Under the pieces are notes generated by a model. It did not search any database. It had not been told where the DNA came from and worked only from the letters and a program-made list of their open reading frames with translations. Both the position numbers and the translations under genes were made by a program. Shown here in pieces: positions 33,577 through 42,980 of a stretch of 64,000 bases of DNA. Source of the stretch: Thiorhodococcus drewsii AZ1 (lineage in GTDB: Bacteria > Pseudomonadota > Gammaproteobacteria > Chromatiales > Chromatiaceae); NCBI RefSeq assembly GCF_000224065.1, contig NZ_AFWT01000023.1:1-64000 (forward strand), written 5' to 3'. How positions within the stretch are numbered: the first letter of the stretch is position 1; each line of letters begins with the position of its first letter.

Positions 33577-34128
33577 CTATGCGGCCTCGGTCTGGGCCTC
33601 GCCCTCGGCGGAAGGGAAGTGTGCGCGGATGACCTCGATCCAGGTGTCGAGACGTCCCTGGGTCTTGCCGCTTTCGTTGACTTCGTCGAAGGCCAAACCC
33701 ACCAAGGTGCCGTCACGCTCGGCGAAGGAGTTCTTGTAGGTGTAGCCGTCGGTGGGAATCGCGCCCACCAGGGTGGCTCCGTATTTGGTGAAGTCGTCGT
33801 ACAGGGTCCCCAGCGCGCTGACGAAATGCTCGCCGTGATCCACGCAGTCCCCGGCACCGAAGAGGGCGATGGTCTTGCCGGAGAAGTCGGGCTTGTCGAC
33901 GGACATCTCGAACAGCGGATCGCGCCAGTCGGATTGCACCTCTCCGGCCCCCCAGGTCGAGCAGCCGAAAAGCAAAAAGTCGTACTTCAGCATGTCGTCG
34001 ACGTCATCGAAGTCTTCCTCCATGTTGTAGAGGTCGCAGATGTCTTGGCCAAGACGTTTGCGGATTTTCATCGCCACCGATTGGGTGACGCCGGAGGCGC
34101 TGCCGTAAAAAATGCCGATCTTGCTCAT
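33577..34128 (-). CDS. Long-chain flavodoxin
   Basis: A 183-residue FMN protein with the phosphate-binding loop at the N-terminus (GIFYGSASGVTQSVA), the DFLLFGCSTWGAGE loop and FGAGDCVDHGEHFV, and the inserted strand region that marks long-chain flavodoxins. The start at 34128 overlaps the stop of the sigma-like gene by four bases and has GAGGG nearby. Flavodoxin commonly replaces ferredoxin in iron limitation, which fits this metal-uptake region. Expression is probably coupled to the upstream sigma-like protein. Confidence 0.88.
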   Translation of the reverse strand: MSKIGIFYGSASGVTQSVAMKIRKRLGQDICDLYNMEEDFDDVDDMLKYDFLLFGCSTWGAGEVQSDWRDPLFEMSVDKPDFSGKTIALFGAGDCVDHGEHFVSALGTLYDDFTKYGATLVGAIPTDGYTYKNSFAERDGTLVGLAFDEVNESGKTQGRLDTWIEVIRAHFPSAEGEAQTEAA

Positions 34129-34847
34129 TGGAAATCCCTCAAAGAGCATTGTTGGAGGTGCTCTCGCACCGGTAAAGGAAACTTTCGAGCCACCCGTCGC
34201 AGAAGCAGGTCGAGACTCGGGTCGGCCCAGAGCGCACCGAGCCGAGCGTAAGCCAGCACGTGCTGCGGGGACCGCGAGACCCACTGGTGAAACGCGCTTG
34301 AATCGCCGGGACCGATCTCGTCGGTGGCCAGCCGCGCGAACCAGTTCAGCGCCGTCTGATGGACGACGCGGCGGCGGCCCTTCATCGCATGGGCGAATAG
34401 CCGCGGCAGGCCATGGGAGTCGCCGTGCCCGTCGGCCGCCAAGCGCAGATCGTCGCTGGCGCAAAACAGGAGGTGCTTGACGCGATTGGCGACGGCGGTC
34501 TCGTCGAGATGAAGCCTCTTGCCGATCTCCGCGTAGCCCAAGCCGTCCAGCCGCATCCACGCCCAAACCTGTTGACTGAACGGAGGCAAGTACTCCAGGG
34601 TTTGGCGCAACACCCGAAAATGCTGCAGCGACATCGCGTCGCCCTGGTCCCGACCCAGGTCGGCCCCGGCCAGGTCCATCAGTCGATAGAAGGCGAAGTT
34701 GTGGAGCGGATGCACCATCGCCGTCGGCACACTGGCCCGGCACTCATCGACCCAGACCTCAGCCTGATCCATCGGGGCGAAGTGACGCGCGGCGTCGAGG
34801 AGCACGGAGCGATGTGCGGCAAAGAACGAGGCGATTGGCTGCGGCAT
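34125..34847 (-). CDS. FecI-like sigma factor fused to a FecR N-terminal domain
   Basis: A 240-residue protein with two parts. Residues 1-135 resemble an ECF sigma factor of the FecI group: region 2 is poorly conserved, but region 4 is clear (LPPFSQQVWAWMRLDGLGYA, EIGKRLHLDETAVANRVKHL). Residues ~160-215 match the DUF4880 N-terminus of FecR anti-sigma factors (ALNWFARLATDEIGPGDSSA, FHQWVSRSPQHVLAYARLGA). The membrane helix and periplasmic part of FecR are absent. A fused pair without a membrane anchor is unusual. Next gene is flavodoxin, overlapping by four bases. Confidence 0.65.
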   Translation of the reverse strand: MPQPIASFFAAHRSVLLDAARHFAPMDQAEVWVDECRASVPTAMVHPLHNFAFYRLMDLAGADLGRDQGDAMSLQHFRVLRQTLEYLPPFSQQVWAWMRLDGLGYAEIGKRLHLDETAVANRVKHLLFCASDDLRLAADGHGDSHGLPRLFAHAMKGRRRVVHQTALNWFARLATDEIGPGDSSAFHQWVSRSPQHVLAYARLGALWADPSLDLLLRRVARKFPLPVREHLQQCSLRDFQ

Positions 34848-34949
34848 GAGGGCCTCATTTGGATGCGAAGGTACGGCTATGTTAAGGATCCTATGCCGCT
34901 AACGCAAATGAGACAGCTTCGCATTAGTGTTTGAGCTGCCGAATGACAG

Positions 34950-35156
34950 GAGGTGCCGCTGCAGGCCGAACAGAGCGGCAAGTCGCGGTTCAGGATCCGC
35001 GTCGACAACGACGGCCAGGGCTGGGAGTGGTGACCCTTCGACTAGGCGTTCTACGTCATCCTGAATCTCGCCGTCGGGGGTCGCTGGGGCGGGTGGTAGG
35101 GGATCGACGTCGATGTCTTTCCGCAGCGGATGTTGGTCGATTACGTTCGCATCATG
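34950..35156 (+). pseudogene. GH16 (laminarinase/beta-glucanase) C-terminal remnant
   Basis: A plus-strand frame reads GQGWEW, stop, PFD, stop, AFYVILNLAVGGRWGGW, stop, GIDVDVFPQRMLVDYVRIM. This is the conserved C-terminal part of glycoside hydrolase family 16. The three stops (35031, 35043, 35097) each sit where Trp or Gln is expected and need only one transition. The rest of the gene, including the catalytic E.D.E motif, is gone. Confidence 0.7.
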
Positions 35157-35238
35157 AGAAGACGTGAAGCCGGTGATCTCGGAACCGCTGGGGCGCCAAA
35201 ACCGCGTAACCTGGCGCCCAGAACTTGCCCAGGCTCGG

Positions 35239-35883
35239 TCAGAATCGATACTGGATACCGACACTCCAGACGTCGATGTCCGTATCCACCTTGCCGCCGA
35301 ACTGGTAGCGATCCCAATCCCCGCGCACGGCGATCTGCTCGGTCAGGTCGACGCTGACCCCGAGCCCGAAGCTCAGGTCCGTTCCACTGTCGTCATCCTT
35401 GGAGATGGCGCTGCCGGAGGCGAGATAGGCGCGACTCTCGACATCGGCGCTCCAGACGACGGCCCCGAGCTTGGCGAAGCCATGGACGCGATCGGTGAAG
35501 GGATAGCCGGCGACCAGGCCGAGATTGAATGTGCTGCCCGCATCGAGCGTCGAGCGGAGGTGTCCCGGGTTGCTGCCGCCGATGTCCGTCTTGATCTCGT
35601 ATTCGCCGAGATCGAGCCAAGTGGCCTCCAGGGCCAGATAGGGATTGAGGCGAAGACCGAAGAACAGCCGCCAGGAGGTCGCATCATCCTCCTTCGAGGA
35701 TCCGGCGATCGCGAACCCCGCGTTCGCGAGCGGTTGCGTGACGTCCCCTTCGTCGAGATCGGCATAGGCCTTCCCGAGGCCTGCTCCGACATAGAAACCC
35801 GTTGCCGGGGAATCGGCCGCCACGACACCGGATGCGCCGAATAAGGCCATAGCGAGCGGAAAATAGAGTCGATTCTTCATCAT
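35239..35883 (-). CDS. Outer-membrane beta-barrel protein (OmpA-barrel/OmpW-like)
   Basis: A 214-residue exported protein with a signal peptide (MMKNRLYFPLAMALFGASGVVAAD) and alternating strands of a small eight-stranded barrel, starting GFYVGAGLGKAYADL and ending in DVWSVGIQYRF with terminal Phe. An upstream in-frame ATG at 35952 exists, but the MMKN start with AAGGG upstream gives the proper signal peptide. No peptidoglycan-binding domain follows. The specific role is unknown. Confidence 0.75.
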   Translation of the reverse strand: MMKNRLYFPLAMALFGASGVVAADSPATGFYVGAGLGKAYADLDEGDVTQPLANAGFAIAGSSKEDDATSWRLFFGLRLNPYLALEATWLDLGEYEIKTDIGGSNPGHLRSTLDAGSTFNLGLVAGYPFTDRVHGFAKLGAVVWSADVESRAYLASGSAISKDDDSGTDLSFGLGVSVDLTEQIAVRGDWDRYQFGGKVDTDIDVWSVGIQYRF

Positions 35884-36085
35884 CAGCAGCCCTTGAGAGT
35901 GTTCCGCCAGAGATCCAGTCGATTCGGACAAGGTGTATCGGCTCGATACCATTTCGTGCTCAAGGGTACTTCGCCGAGGTTACGTTTTTCTTGCACGATC
36001 GTTCTCGGGCAGGCCAATTCACAGACCGGTAACCATCGATCCCTATCCTTGACCCGCAGATGAGTCAACGCAGGAGCAAGGGGTC

Positions 36086-38068
36086 ATGTTCGGCAAATCG
36101 TGTTCTCTGATCGCCGCCTTGATTGCGGCCATCTCTATCGGTTCTTCGGCGGCGGCATCCGGCCTCATGGGCGATACCACGCTGGATGCGGCGCTCGCGG
36201 CAGGAGGTCCCAGCGGCGAGGGTGGTCCGAATACGGGCGGATCGGGGTTCAACTTGACGCTGATCCACATCAACGATCATCACTCCCATATCGAGGCGAA
36301 CTCCGGAGAACTGGTGCTGGGCGGGGATGACTCGGTGACGGTGGATGTGGAGACCGGCGGCTTTCCGCGCGTCGTGGCCGAGATCGAGGCGCTGAGATCG
36401 CGGAACGCCAACGTACTGACGCTGCATGCGGGCGATGCCGTCACCGGCACCATCTATTACTCCCTGTTCAAGGGCGAGGCCGACGCGGCGGTCATGAACC
36501 AGGTCTGCTTCGATGCCTTCGAGCTGGGCAATCACGAATTCGACGATAGCGATTCCGGTCTGGCCCAGTTCCTTGGGTATCTCAATGCCGATCCGAGCCT
36601 ATGCAGGACCCCGGTGCTGGGTGCCAACGTGGTGCCCGCAGTCGGCACACCGCTCCATCCGGATGCGGCGACCGAGCTGGTTCGGCCCTACGTCGTCAAG
36701 GAGATCGGGGGCGAATCGGTCGGCATCATCGGCCTCGATATCGCACACAAGACCAAGGTGTCCTCGAGTCCACTGGACAGCACCCAATTCCTCGACGAGA
36801 CCGAGACCGCTCAGCGCTATATCGATCGGCTTACGGCCATGGGCGTCGACAAGATCGTCCTGCTGACCCACTATCAGTACGAGAACGATCTCGCGATGGC
36901 CGCCAAGCTGCGCGGGGTCGATGCCATCGTCGGCGGCGATTCCCATACCCTGCTCGGCGAGCGATTCGCCGATTTCGGTCTGAACCCGGCCGGCCCCTAT
37001 CCGACTCGGGTCAGGGATCTGGACGGCAATCTGGTCTGCGTGGTCCAGGCCTGGCAATACTCGGACGTGGTCGGCGAGCTGCATCTGAACTTCGATGAGG
37101 CCGGGCATGTGAGCGACTGTTCGGGGACGCCGCATCTGCTGCTGGGCGATACCTTCGAACGGGATGACGCGGCCCTGGAGGGGGCGGATCTGCAGGCGGT
37201 CCTGGATCTGATCGCGGCCACCCCGGAGCTCGATATCGTCGAGCCCGACGCGACCACCCAATCGATCGTCGACTACTACGCCCAGGACGTGGAGGTGCTC
37301 AAGACCTCCCTGGTGGGCAGGGCCACCGAGAACCTCTGTCTGGAGCGCATTCCGGGCCAGGGACGCAGCTCCATCTGTGACGTTCGCATGACCCAGGCCA
37401 ACGGTGGTGACATCCAGCAGCTCGTCGCCTACGCCTATCTGGAGCGCAGCTTCGAGGCGGACGTCGCCATCCAGAACGGCGGCGGGGTGCGCATCGACAT
37501 CCCGGCCGGCGACATCAGCATCAACGACGTCTTCACCCTGCTGCCCTTCGCAAACACATTGGTGAACCTCCGGATGACCGGCGCCGAAATCAGGCAGGTG
37601 CTGGAGGAGTCGGTCTCGGCCTTCCAAGACGTCGAGGACGGCTCCACCGGGGCCTATCCCTACGCCGCGAATCTGCGCTGGGATCTGGACTTGAGCCAGC
37701 CCTTCGGCAGCCGCTTCTCCAACATCGAGATCCGCCGCAAGGGCGCGACCGAATGGAGCGCGCTCGCCGACACCGATCAGGTGACGGTGGTGACCAACGA
37801 CTATCTCGCCGCCGGCGGCGACGGCTATGCCACCTTCGAGACCGTGAGCGAGGACGGACGCATGGTCGACACCTACATCGACTATGCCCAGGGATTCATC
37901 GACTACCTGCAGCAGGATCTGGGCGGAGCGGCCGCTGGCGATCCCATCCTGGCCGCGCCTCCGCAGGTGACGCCCGTTGCTTGTAGCGACTACAGCAGCC
38001 AGACCTTCATCGACGCGGAAGGCCAGCTGCAGCTGCCGGATCCGAATTATCCGAGGGTGTGCGAATGA
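36086..38068 (+). CDS. Periplasmic 5'-nucleotidase/metallophosphatase
   Basis: A 660-residue exported dinuclear metallophosphatase of the UshA/5'-nucleotidase family. After a signal peptide come the metal-binding motifs IHINDHHSHIE, LHAGDAVTG, GNHEFDD and GGDSHT. The C-terminal substrate domain begins near residue 410, with IQNGGGVRIDI and TNDYLAAGGDGYATF that hold the nucleotide. It should hydrolyse extracytoplasmic nucleotides or related phosphoesters. A GGAGCAAGG site precedes the ATG. The 3' end overlaps the convergent RND gene by 22 bp. Confidence 0.9.
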   Translation: MFGKSCSLIAALIAAISIGSSAAASGLMGDTTLDAALAAGGPSGEGGPNTGGSGFNLTLIHINDHHSHIEANSGELVLGGDDSVTVDVETGGFPRVVAEIEALRSRNANVLTLHAGDAVTGTIYYSLFKGEADAAVMNQVCFDAFELGNHEFDDSDSGLAQFLGYLNADPSLCRTPVLGANVVPAVGTPLHPDAATELVRPYVVKEIGGESVGIIGLDIAHKTKVSSSPLDSTQFLDETETAQRYIDRLTAMGVDKIVLLTHYQYENDLAMAAKLRGVDAIVGGDSHTLLGERFADFGLNPAGPYPTRVRDLDGNLVCVVQAWQYSDVVGELHLNFDEAGHVSDCSGTPHLLLGDTFERDDAALEGADLQAVLDLIAATPELDIVEPDATTQSIVDYYAQDVEVLKTSLVGRATENLCLERIPGQGRSSICDVRMTQANGGDIQQLVAYAYLERSFEADVAIQNGGGVRIDIPAGDISINDVFTLLPFANTLVNLRMTGAEIRQVLEESVSAFQDVEDGSTGAYPYAANLRWDLDLSQPFGSRFSNIEIRRKGATEWSALADTDQVTVVTNDYLAAGGDGYATFETVSEDGRMVDTYIDYAQGFIDYLQQDLGGAAAGDPILAAPPQVTPVACSDYSSQTFIDAEGQLQLPDPNYPRVCE

Positions 38069-40470
38069 TCTGAGGCTTCACGCAACGGATGATGCTCTCG
38101 CGCACTCCTCTCGGCCCCGAGCGGCTTGAGCAGCATGATCAGGGCGGGGGCGAAGAAGAGGTCCGCCAGCAGGGCCCAGGTGAAGGCGAAGCCGAACAGG
38201 AGCCCGAGCTTGAAGAAGCCGAGCAACGCGGAGGTCAGGAAGACCCCGTTGCCGATGATCAGAATCAGGGTGGTGAAGGTCAGGGGGCGACCGACGCTGC
38301 TCAGGGTGTCTCGCAGTGCCTGGTCGTAATTCCCGCTGCGGTTGAACTCCGCCTTGAAGCGGGTGAAGAAATGGATGGTGTCGTCGACGGCCACGCCGAT
38401 GATGACGGCGGCGAAGCTGATGGTGATGAGGTCCAGATACCAGCCCATCAGGCCCATGAATCCCATGGTGACGAACACGGGCAGCAGGTTCGGGATCATG
38501 CTGATGAGTCCGAGCCGGACGGAGCGCAGCACCAGGATCATCACCAGGGTGATCGCGGAGAGCGCGGCGATGAAGCTGTTGCGCTGTCCCTCGAAGAGGA
38601 TGTCGTTCAGGGCCAGATAATTTCGCATGCCGCCCGCCTCGACGATCTCCACATCGCCATCGGGAAACAGTTCCGCGACCTTCGCACGCATGAAATCGGA
38701 CAGCGCCCGTGCGTCGGCGGTGTCGAGCGACTTGATCTTGAGGGTCAGTCTGGCCTGGTCGTAGGTGAAGCCGACCAGACGATCCAGGGTGTTGCCGCCG
38801 GAGGTTTCGTAGAGGAAGAGGTACTGAGCCAGTGCCTCGCGCGTCTCCGGCAGACGGTAGGCGTCTGGATCGTTGCCGTGCAGTGCCCGATGCATCTTCT
38901 TGAGGACCCGGGTGACGGAGACGCTCTTGGTCACCAGCGGATGCGCCTCCGCGGCCAGCATCAGCCGGTCGAGCCGGGCCATGAATTCCGGGTCCTTTAC
39001 CCCGGATGCCGTTCCGGTATCGAGCAGATATTCCAGCGAAGAGGCCGCTCCGAGCCGCTCGTCGACCAGGTCCAGGGTCTGCCGCAGGGGCTCGCTCTTG
39101 AAGATCAGCTTGGAGGTGTTGGATTCGACCTTGATCAGCGTGAAGCCCCAGACGGTCACGGCCAGGAGGACGGAGAAGACGAGGACGATCTTGCGCGGGT
39201 GTCCGACGACGCCGCGGTGAACCAGCCGCAGCCAGCGATCGAAGACGTCTCCGGCACCGCCCCTGTCACGCCTTCTGGCGCTCGGCTTCGGGTGTTTGCT
39301 GCCGAACGAGTAGAGGATTGGGACCAGGATGATGGTCAGCACGAAGGCATAGAAGACGCCGCTGGCGACATAGATTCCCATTTCCCGAAACGGCTTCACA
39401 TGGGTGGTCAGATAGGCGAGAAAGCCGATGCCGGTGGTCAGCGACGTCAGCAGGATGGGGCCGCCCACCTCGCCGAACGCCTCCTTCAGGGCCTGGATCC
39501 GCGAGACACCGCGGTCGATCCGGTCGTGGAAGGCGGCGATGCCGTGCATCGAATCCCCGATGCCCACGCAGATCAGCATGACCGGCAGGGCGATGCTCAG
39601 CAGGTTCATCGTCAGACCGAGCGCGCCGATGGTCCCGATGGTCCAGAACACCGCGATCACGGTCACCGTCAGTGGGACCAGCACGCCCCTGGGTCCCCGG
39701 GCCAGCCAGAGCAGCAGGACGGCCATGACGAGGATGAGGGTCATGAACAGCTTGGAGGTCTGCTGTTTGGCGAGGGCGTCGTATTGGTAGCTGAAATGCG
39801 GGGCTCCGGCGACATAGGGTTGGAGCGCGGCGTAGGCCGGCTCGGCCAATACCTTGTCGACGGCCTCCGCGACGCTGTATCTCGGGTTGGAATCCTCTTC
39901 CTCGTCGGGATAGGCGCCGAGCTCGATCAGCATGGCGAGCACGCTGCCGTCCCGTGCGATGAGGTTGTCGACGAATTCCTCTTCCGCCAGGGCCTCGCGC
40001 AGTCTGGTCTCGATGTCCGCCGACGTTCGTGGGATCTCGGGCATGAAGTCTTGGATCACCACCTCCTGCTCCGCACCTCCGGTCCCCAGGATGCGCTCCA
40101 CGTTGCCGAGCCAGGTCACCTTGTCGGCATAGGGCACGGTCTCCATGAAGCGCTCGGGCAATGAGGACATGGTCCTCAGGTTCTCCGGCGTGAAGGGCGT
40201 TCGCTCCTGGGTGAAGAGCAGATAGACGAACTCGTAGTTGCCGAAGACCGCGTCGAAGCGCGCCTTCGCCTCGAGGACGCTGTGTCCCTCGACGAACCAG
40301 ATATCGCTGGAATTGTCGAACCGGACCTTGGACATCTGCATGCCGAACAGAACCGATATGGCCAGGACGATGCCCAGCCAGAGCCAGCGAAAACGGATCA
40401 TGTGACCCGCCACCGCCGTCCAGAAACGGCTGTAGCCGCCGATGCCTTCGTTCTCCAGTGTATTTGCCAT
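38047..40470 (-). CDS. RND/MMPL-family transporter, copy 1
   Basis: An 807-residue membrane protein of the MMPL/RND superfamily with two repeated halves. Each has one helix, a large periplasmic domain and a cluster of five helices (GIGDSMHGIAAFHDR in the first half, VAVDDTIHFFTRFKAEFNR in the second). It is half-size compared with AcrB-type pumps and resembles the HpnN-like group used for lipids. The start at 40470 (MANTLENEG) has AGGAAG upstream; the TTG further up is rejected. It is the last gene of a long minus-strand operon and is paralogous to the RND gene at 50.2 kb. A trans-envelope lipid or lipophilic-ligand role is inferred. Confidence 0.82.
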   Translation of the reverse strand: MANTLENEGIGGYSRFWTAVAGHMIRFRWLWLGIVLAISVLFGMQMSKVRFDNSSDIWFVEGHSVLEAKARFDAVFGNYEFVYLLFTQERTPFTPENLRTMSSLPERFMETVPYADKVTWLGNVERILGTGGAEQEVVIQDFMPEIPRTSADIETRLREALAEEEFVDNLIARDGSVLAMLIELGAYPDEEEDSNPRYSVAEAVDKVLAEPAYAALQPYVAGAPHFSYQYDALAKQQTSKLFMTLILVMAVLLLWLARGPRGVLVPLTVTVIAVFWTIGTIGALGLTMNLLSIALPVMLICVGIGDSMHGIAAFHDRIDRGVSRIQALKEAFGEVGGPILLTSLTTGIGFLAYLTTHVKPFREMGIYVASGVFYAFVLTIILVPILYSFGSKHPKPSARRRDRGGAGDVFDRWLRLVHRGVVGHPRKIVLVFSVLLAVTVWGFTLIKVESNTSKLIFKSEPLRQTLDLVDERLGAASSLEYLLDTGTASGVKDPEFMARLDRLMLAAEAHPLVTKSVSVTRVLKKMHRALHGNDPDAYRLPETREALAQYLFLYETSGGNTLDRLVGFTYDQARLTLKIKSLDTADARALSDFMRAKVAELFPDGDVEIVEAGGMRNYLALNDILFEGQRNSFIAALSAITLVMILVLRSVRLGLISMIPNLLPVFVTMGFMGLMGWYLDLITISFAAVIIGVAVDDTIHFFTRFKAEFNRSGNYDQALRDTLSSVGRPLTFTTLILIIGNGVFLTSALLGFFKLGLLFGFAFTWALLADLFFAPALIMLLKPLGAERSAREHHPLREASDHSHTLG

Positions 40471-40490
40471 GAGTCGTCGTCTTCCTGAGG

Positions 40491-41939
40491 TCAAAAGCTG
40501 TATCGCAGCCGAATGTTCAGCATGTCGTTGTCCGCGAACTGCCCGTAGCGACTGTCCTCGGGCCCTTCGAATAGGAGCAGCGAGGCCCCGAGCAGCCAGT
40601 CGTCGCCGAGGCGGTATTCGGCATAGGGTTCGAAGGTCCAGCCCTCGTTCGCGAACGAGGCCACGCCCCGGATGCCGGCCTCCAGATCGTCATGAAGAAA
40701 GAGATCGTGGATCTCGTAGGTCATGCCGTGGTCGTAGGACTCGCCGGCCAGGTCCGCGGCATCCGGGATCGAGGTGAAGTAGTACTGCAGGTTGGTATAG
40801 AGGTTGATTCCGAAGGTCCGGTCGATCCCGACGACCCCCTCGACCACCGAGCGTCTGTCGTACCCAGGCGTTGCCTTGTCGTCGCGCAGCATCATCGGCA
40901 GATCCGGCTTGAGGGAAAGCTCGCCGCGGATGGTCGAACGCTCCAGTCCCTTGGCGACATTGATGCCGAATGCGGAGAAGGTCGGATGAATGGGGGTGAG
41001 GCGCGGGACGGCCCTGCCGTTTGAATCCAGTACCAGATCGCGGGCGAGCACGGCTGAATCGAGGCGTCCATGGAAGCCGATGAGCGCAAGGTCCCAGCCG
41101 GAGGTGGTCACGGCGAGACGGACCCCGAACTCGGCATCGTTCCAGAGGTCGTCGGGCTTCTGCTGATCCGCGAAGATCAGCTGCCCCTGGGCGTCCGCCT
41201 TGCGCAGCTCCTTGAGCGCATAACCCTCCCAGGCCGAGCCCGGGGCGTTCAGCTCGTCGACTTGGGCCAATGGGACCACCACTGCCTCCAGCGTGGCCTC
41301 CTGCAGGGGGCCGACGGCGGGAAGCCGGACGATCGCCTGTCCGAGCACCACGGGCACCCGGCTGTCCGCCCGGCCGGAGGCGATGGGATCGCGGTAGTCG
41401 AGCGGATTGATGAGGTCGAGCGGATTGATGCCGTCGCCCATGCCCCAGCGCAGCATCTTGCGCCCGACCACCAGATCCAGATTGTCGCTATCCAGGGTGA
41501 CGAAGACCTCCTCGGCGTGCAGGCGCAGGGTATCGTGGTCGTCGGACAGATCGGCTGCCGCCGGGTCGATGTCGAGGGCGCCGGAGGCGAAGAAGCGGAC
41601 CTCGCCGAGGTTCCCGGCCGTGCCCTCCGGCAGCAGGGTGCCGTCGGCCTCGAGCCAGAGCCGCTGGCGGGTCGAGATGGCCGCCTGGTCCGCTCCGGTG
41701 CGGATCTGATCGCGGCTCTCGAGATAGCCGTGCAGGGTGAGTCCCGCTTCGGCCTGCGCATCCTGGCCGGGTTCGGCCGGTTGTGAGACCGACTCGAGCG
41801 CGGCAAAGGGATCCGTCTCCGATCCCGAGCCGAAGGGGTCTCCGCCGAGGCCGCCGGCGGGCGCCGGTTCCCGTGCATGGGCCGGGGTCGCCAGCGGGAT
41901 CAGCAGAGCGAAACAGGCTGCGAGCCGAGCTTTCGTCAC
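40491..41939 (-). CDS. Outer-membrane beta-barrel protein partnered with RND, copy 1 (DUF1302-like)
   Basis: A 482-residue exported protein whose GTG start at 41939 gives a signal peptide (KARLAACFALLIPLATPAHA). The body is a barrel with paired strands such as LTLHGYLESRDQIRTG, LDLVVGRKMLRWGMGDGINP and LINPLDYRDPIASGR, ending NIRLRYSF. The GRK..RWG..DG..P.DL.NP.D pattern recurs in the paralogue at 52.5 kb and in DUF1302-type proteins next to RND genes. It probably forms the outer-membrane part or sink of the same system. Confidence 0.75.
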   Translation of the reverse strand: MTKARLAACFALLIPLATPAHAREPAPAGGLGGDPFGSGSETDPFAALESVSQPAEPGQDAQAEAGLTLHGYLESRDQIRTGADQAAISTRQRLWLEADGTLLPEGTAGNLGEVRFFASGALDIDPAAADLSDDHDTLRLHAEEVFVTLDSDNLDLVVGRKMLRWGMGDGINPLDLINPLDYRDPIASGRADSRVPVVLGQAIVRLPAVGPLQEATLEAVVVPLAQVDELNAPGSAWEGYALKELRKADAQGQLIFADQQKPDDLWNDAEFGVRLAVTTSGWDLALIGFHGRLDSAVLARDLVLDSNGRAVPRLTPIHPTFSAFGINVAKGLERSTIRGELSLKPDLPMMLRDDKATPGYDRRSVVEGVVGIDRTFGINLYTNLQYYFTSIPDAADLAGESYDHGMTYEIHDLFLHDDLEAGIRGVASFANEGWTFEPYAEYRLGDDWLLGASLLLFEGPEDSRYGQFADNDMLNIRLRYSF

Positions 41940-41950
41940 GTTCCGACCGC

Positions 41951-42730
41951 TCAGCGCTTCAGATTGCTCTGCAGGAACAGGGTCTCGTCCAGACCCTGGT
42001 CGTAGACGATCTCCGAACGTTGAAACAGGGTGCGGGTCTTGCGGCTCGGGGTCTCGAAGAGGCTCTTGGTGATGGTCCAGATACCGCAGATCTGCTCGAA
42101 TCCGCCGTGGGTGGCAGTCTTGAGGAGCTTGCCCCGCTTGTCGTAATACTCGACGCGCACCGGCAGATAGACATCCTTGTGGATGTACTGCACCCGCTTG
42201 GAATAGTTGGTGTCCTTCTTGAGCTCCGGGCGCGGGACGGACTTGATGACGAAACACTCGGCACCGTTCAGCGTCTCGCTGCCGAGGAGGCGATGGGTAT
42301 CGTCGTCGACGCCGCGATCCTCGATGTCCTCGTTGGCGAGGTCCGAGCGCATGAAGGACCCTTTCTTCCCGCCGCCGCTGATGCGCCGGACCAGACTCTC
42401 GGCCGGGAGGAAGACCCACATGTCGTCCTCGCGCGCCGGGTCGTCGTAGGACCAGGTCAGGTAGGCGGTTCCGTACACGTCGGCCGGCTCGACGAAGCGC
42501 ACCAGTGTGCGCTCGTCCTTGAGATCCTCTCCGTACTGCTTGGTCCAGTTCTCCATGCGCCGGACCAGCTTCTGGTTCCCCCGTTCGATGATCATGGTGG
42601 AGACCAGCCTGGTATCGCGGCTGGTGTCGACCGCATCGACCTTCAGCATGATGTCGCGGCCGCTCGGCTCGGCATGGGCCGGTCCACAGAGCAGCAGCAA
42701 TGTCGTCGATAGGATGAAAAGCCTGTTCAT
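41951..42730 (-). CDS. LolA-like outer-membrane lipoprotein-sorting family protein, copy 1
   Basis: A 259-residue periplasmic protein with a signal peptide (MNRLFILSTTLLLLCGPAHA) and the LolA/LolB-like half-barrel of the COG2834 type: RDIMLKVDAVDTSRDTRLVS, YDDPAREDDMWVFLPAESLV, RRISGGGKKGSFMRSDLANE. Such proteins bind lipid-like ligands in a cavity. It lies between the barrel gene (11 bases away) and the DUF4198 gene (250 bases away). It is clearly paralogous to the gene at 53.9 kb. Confidence 0.8.
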   Translation of the reverse strand: MNRLFILSTTLLLLCGPAHAEPSGRDIMLKVDAVDTSRDTRLVSTMIIERGNQKLVRRMENWTKQYGEDLKDERTLVRFVEPADVYGTAYLTWSYDDPAREDDMWVFLPAESLVRRISGGGKKGSFMRSDLANEDIEDRGVDDDTHRLLGSETLNGAECFVIKSVPRPELKKDTNYSKRVQYIHKDVYLPVRVEYYDKRGKLLKTATHGGFEQICGIWTITKSLFETPSRKTRTLFQRSEIVYDQGLDETLFLQSNLKR

Positions 42731-42980
42731 GGCGGAATGCTCCGGTGATGGGTGATGGATCTGGCGATGCATGAGTTCAGAATCGGTATCGCACCCCAAT
42801 CCCGACCGTTCGCGGCTCCCCGAAGGTCGCCAATGAAACGCGTTCTTCGAAACCCGCCACGACATCGCCCGCTCGGATTCTCCGAGTCGAGACCAAGCGC
42901 AGGCATCCGCGAGTTCGAGAATGTCGGTTCAGAGAGGCGGGGACGGGAAACGCCATGAATCGGCGTTTCCCTGGGGGCGA

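Noticed and set aside
33577-34743. A 388-codon frame fused ahead of flavodoxin
   Set aside because: The flavodoxin start at 34128 gives the canonical N-terminus. The leading part is a shadow of the sigma-like gene.
34899-35264. A 121-codon minus-strand frame
   Set aside because: It lies opposite the GH16 remnant, has no ribosome-binding site and no recognisable domain.
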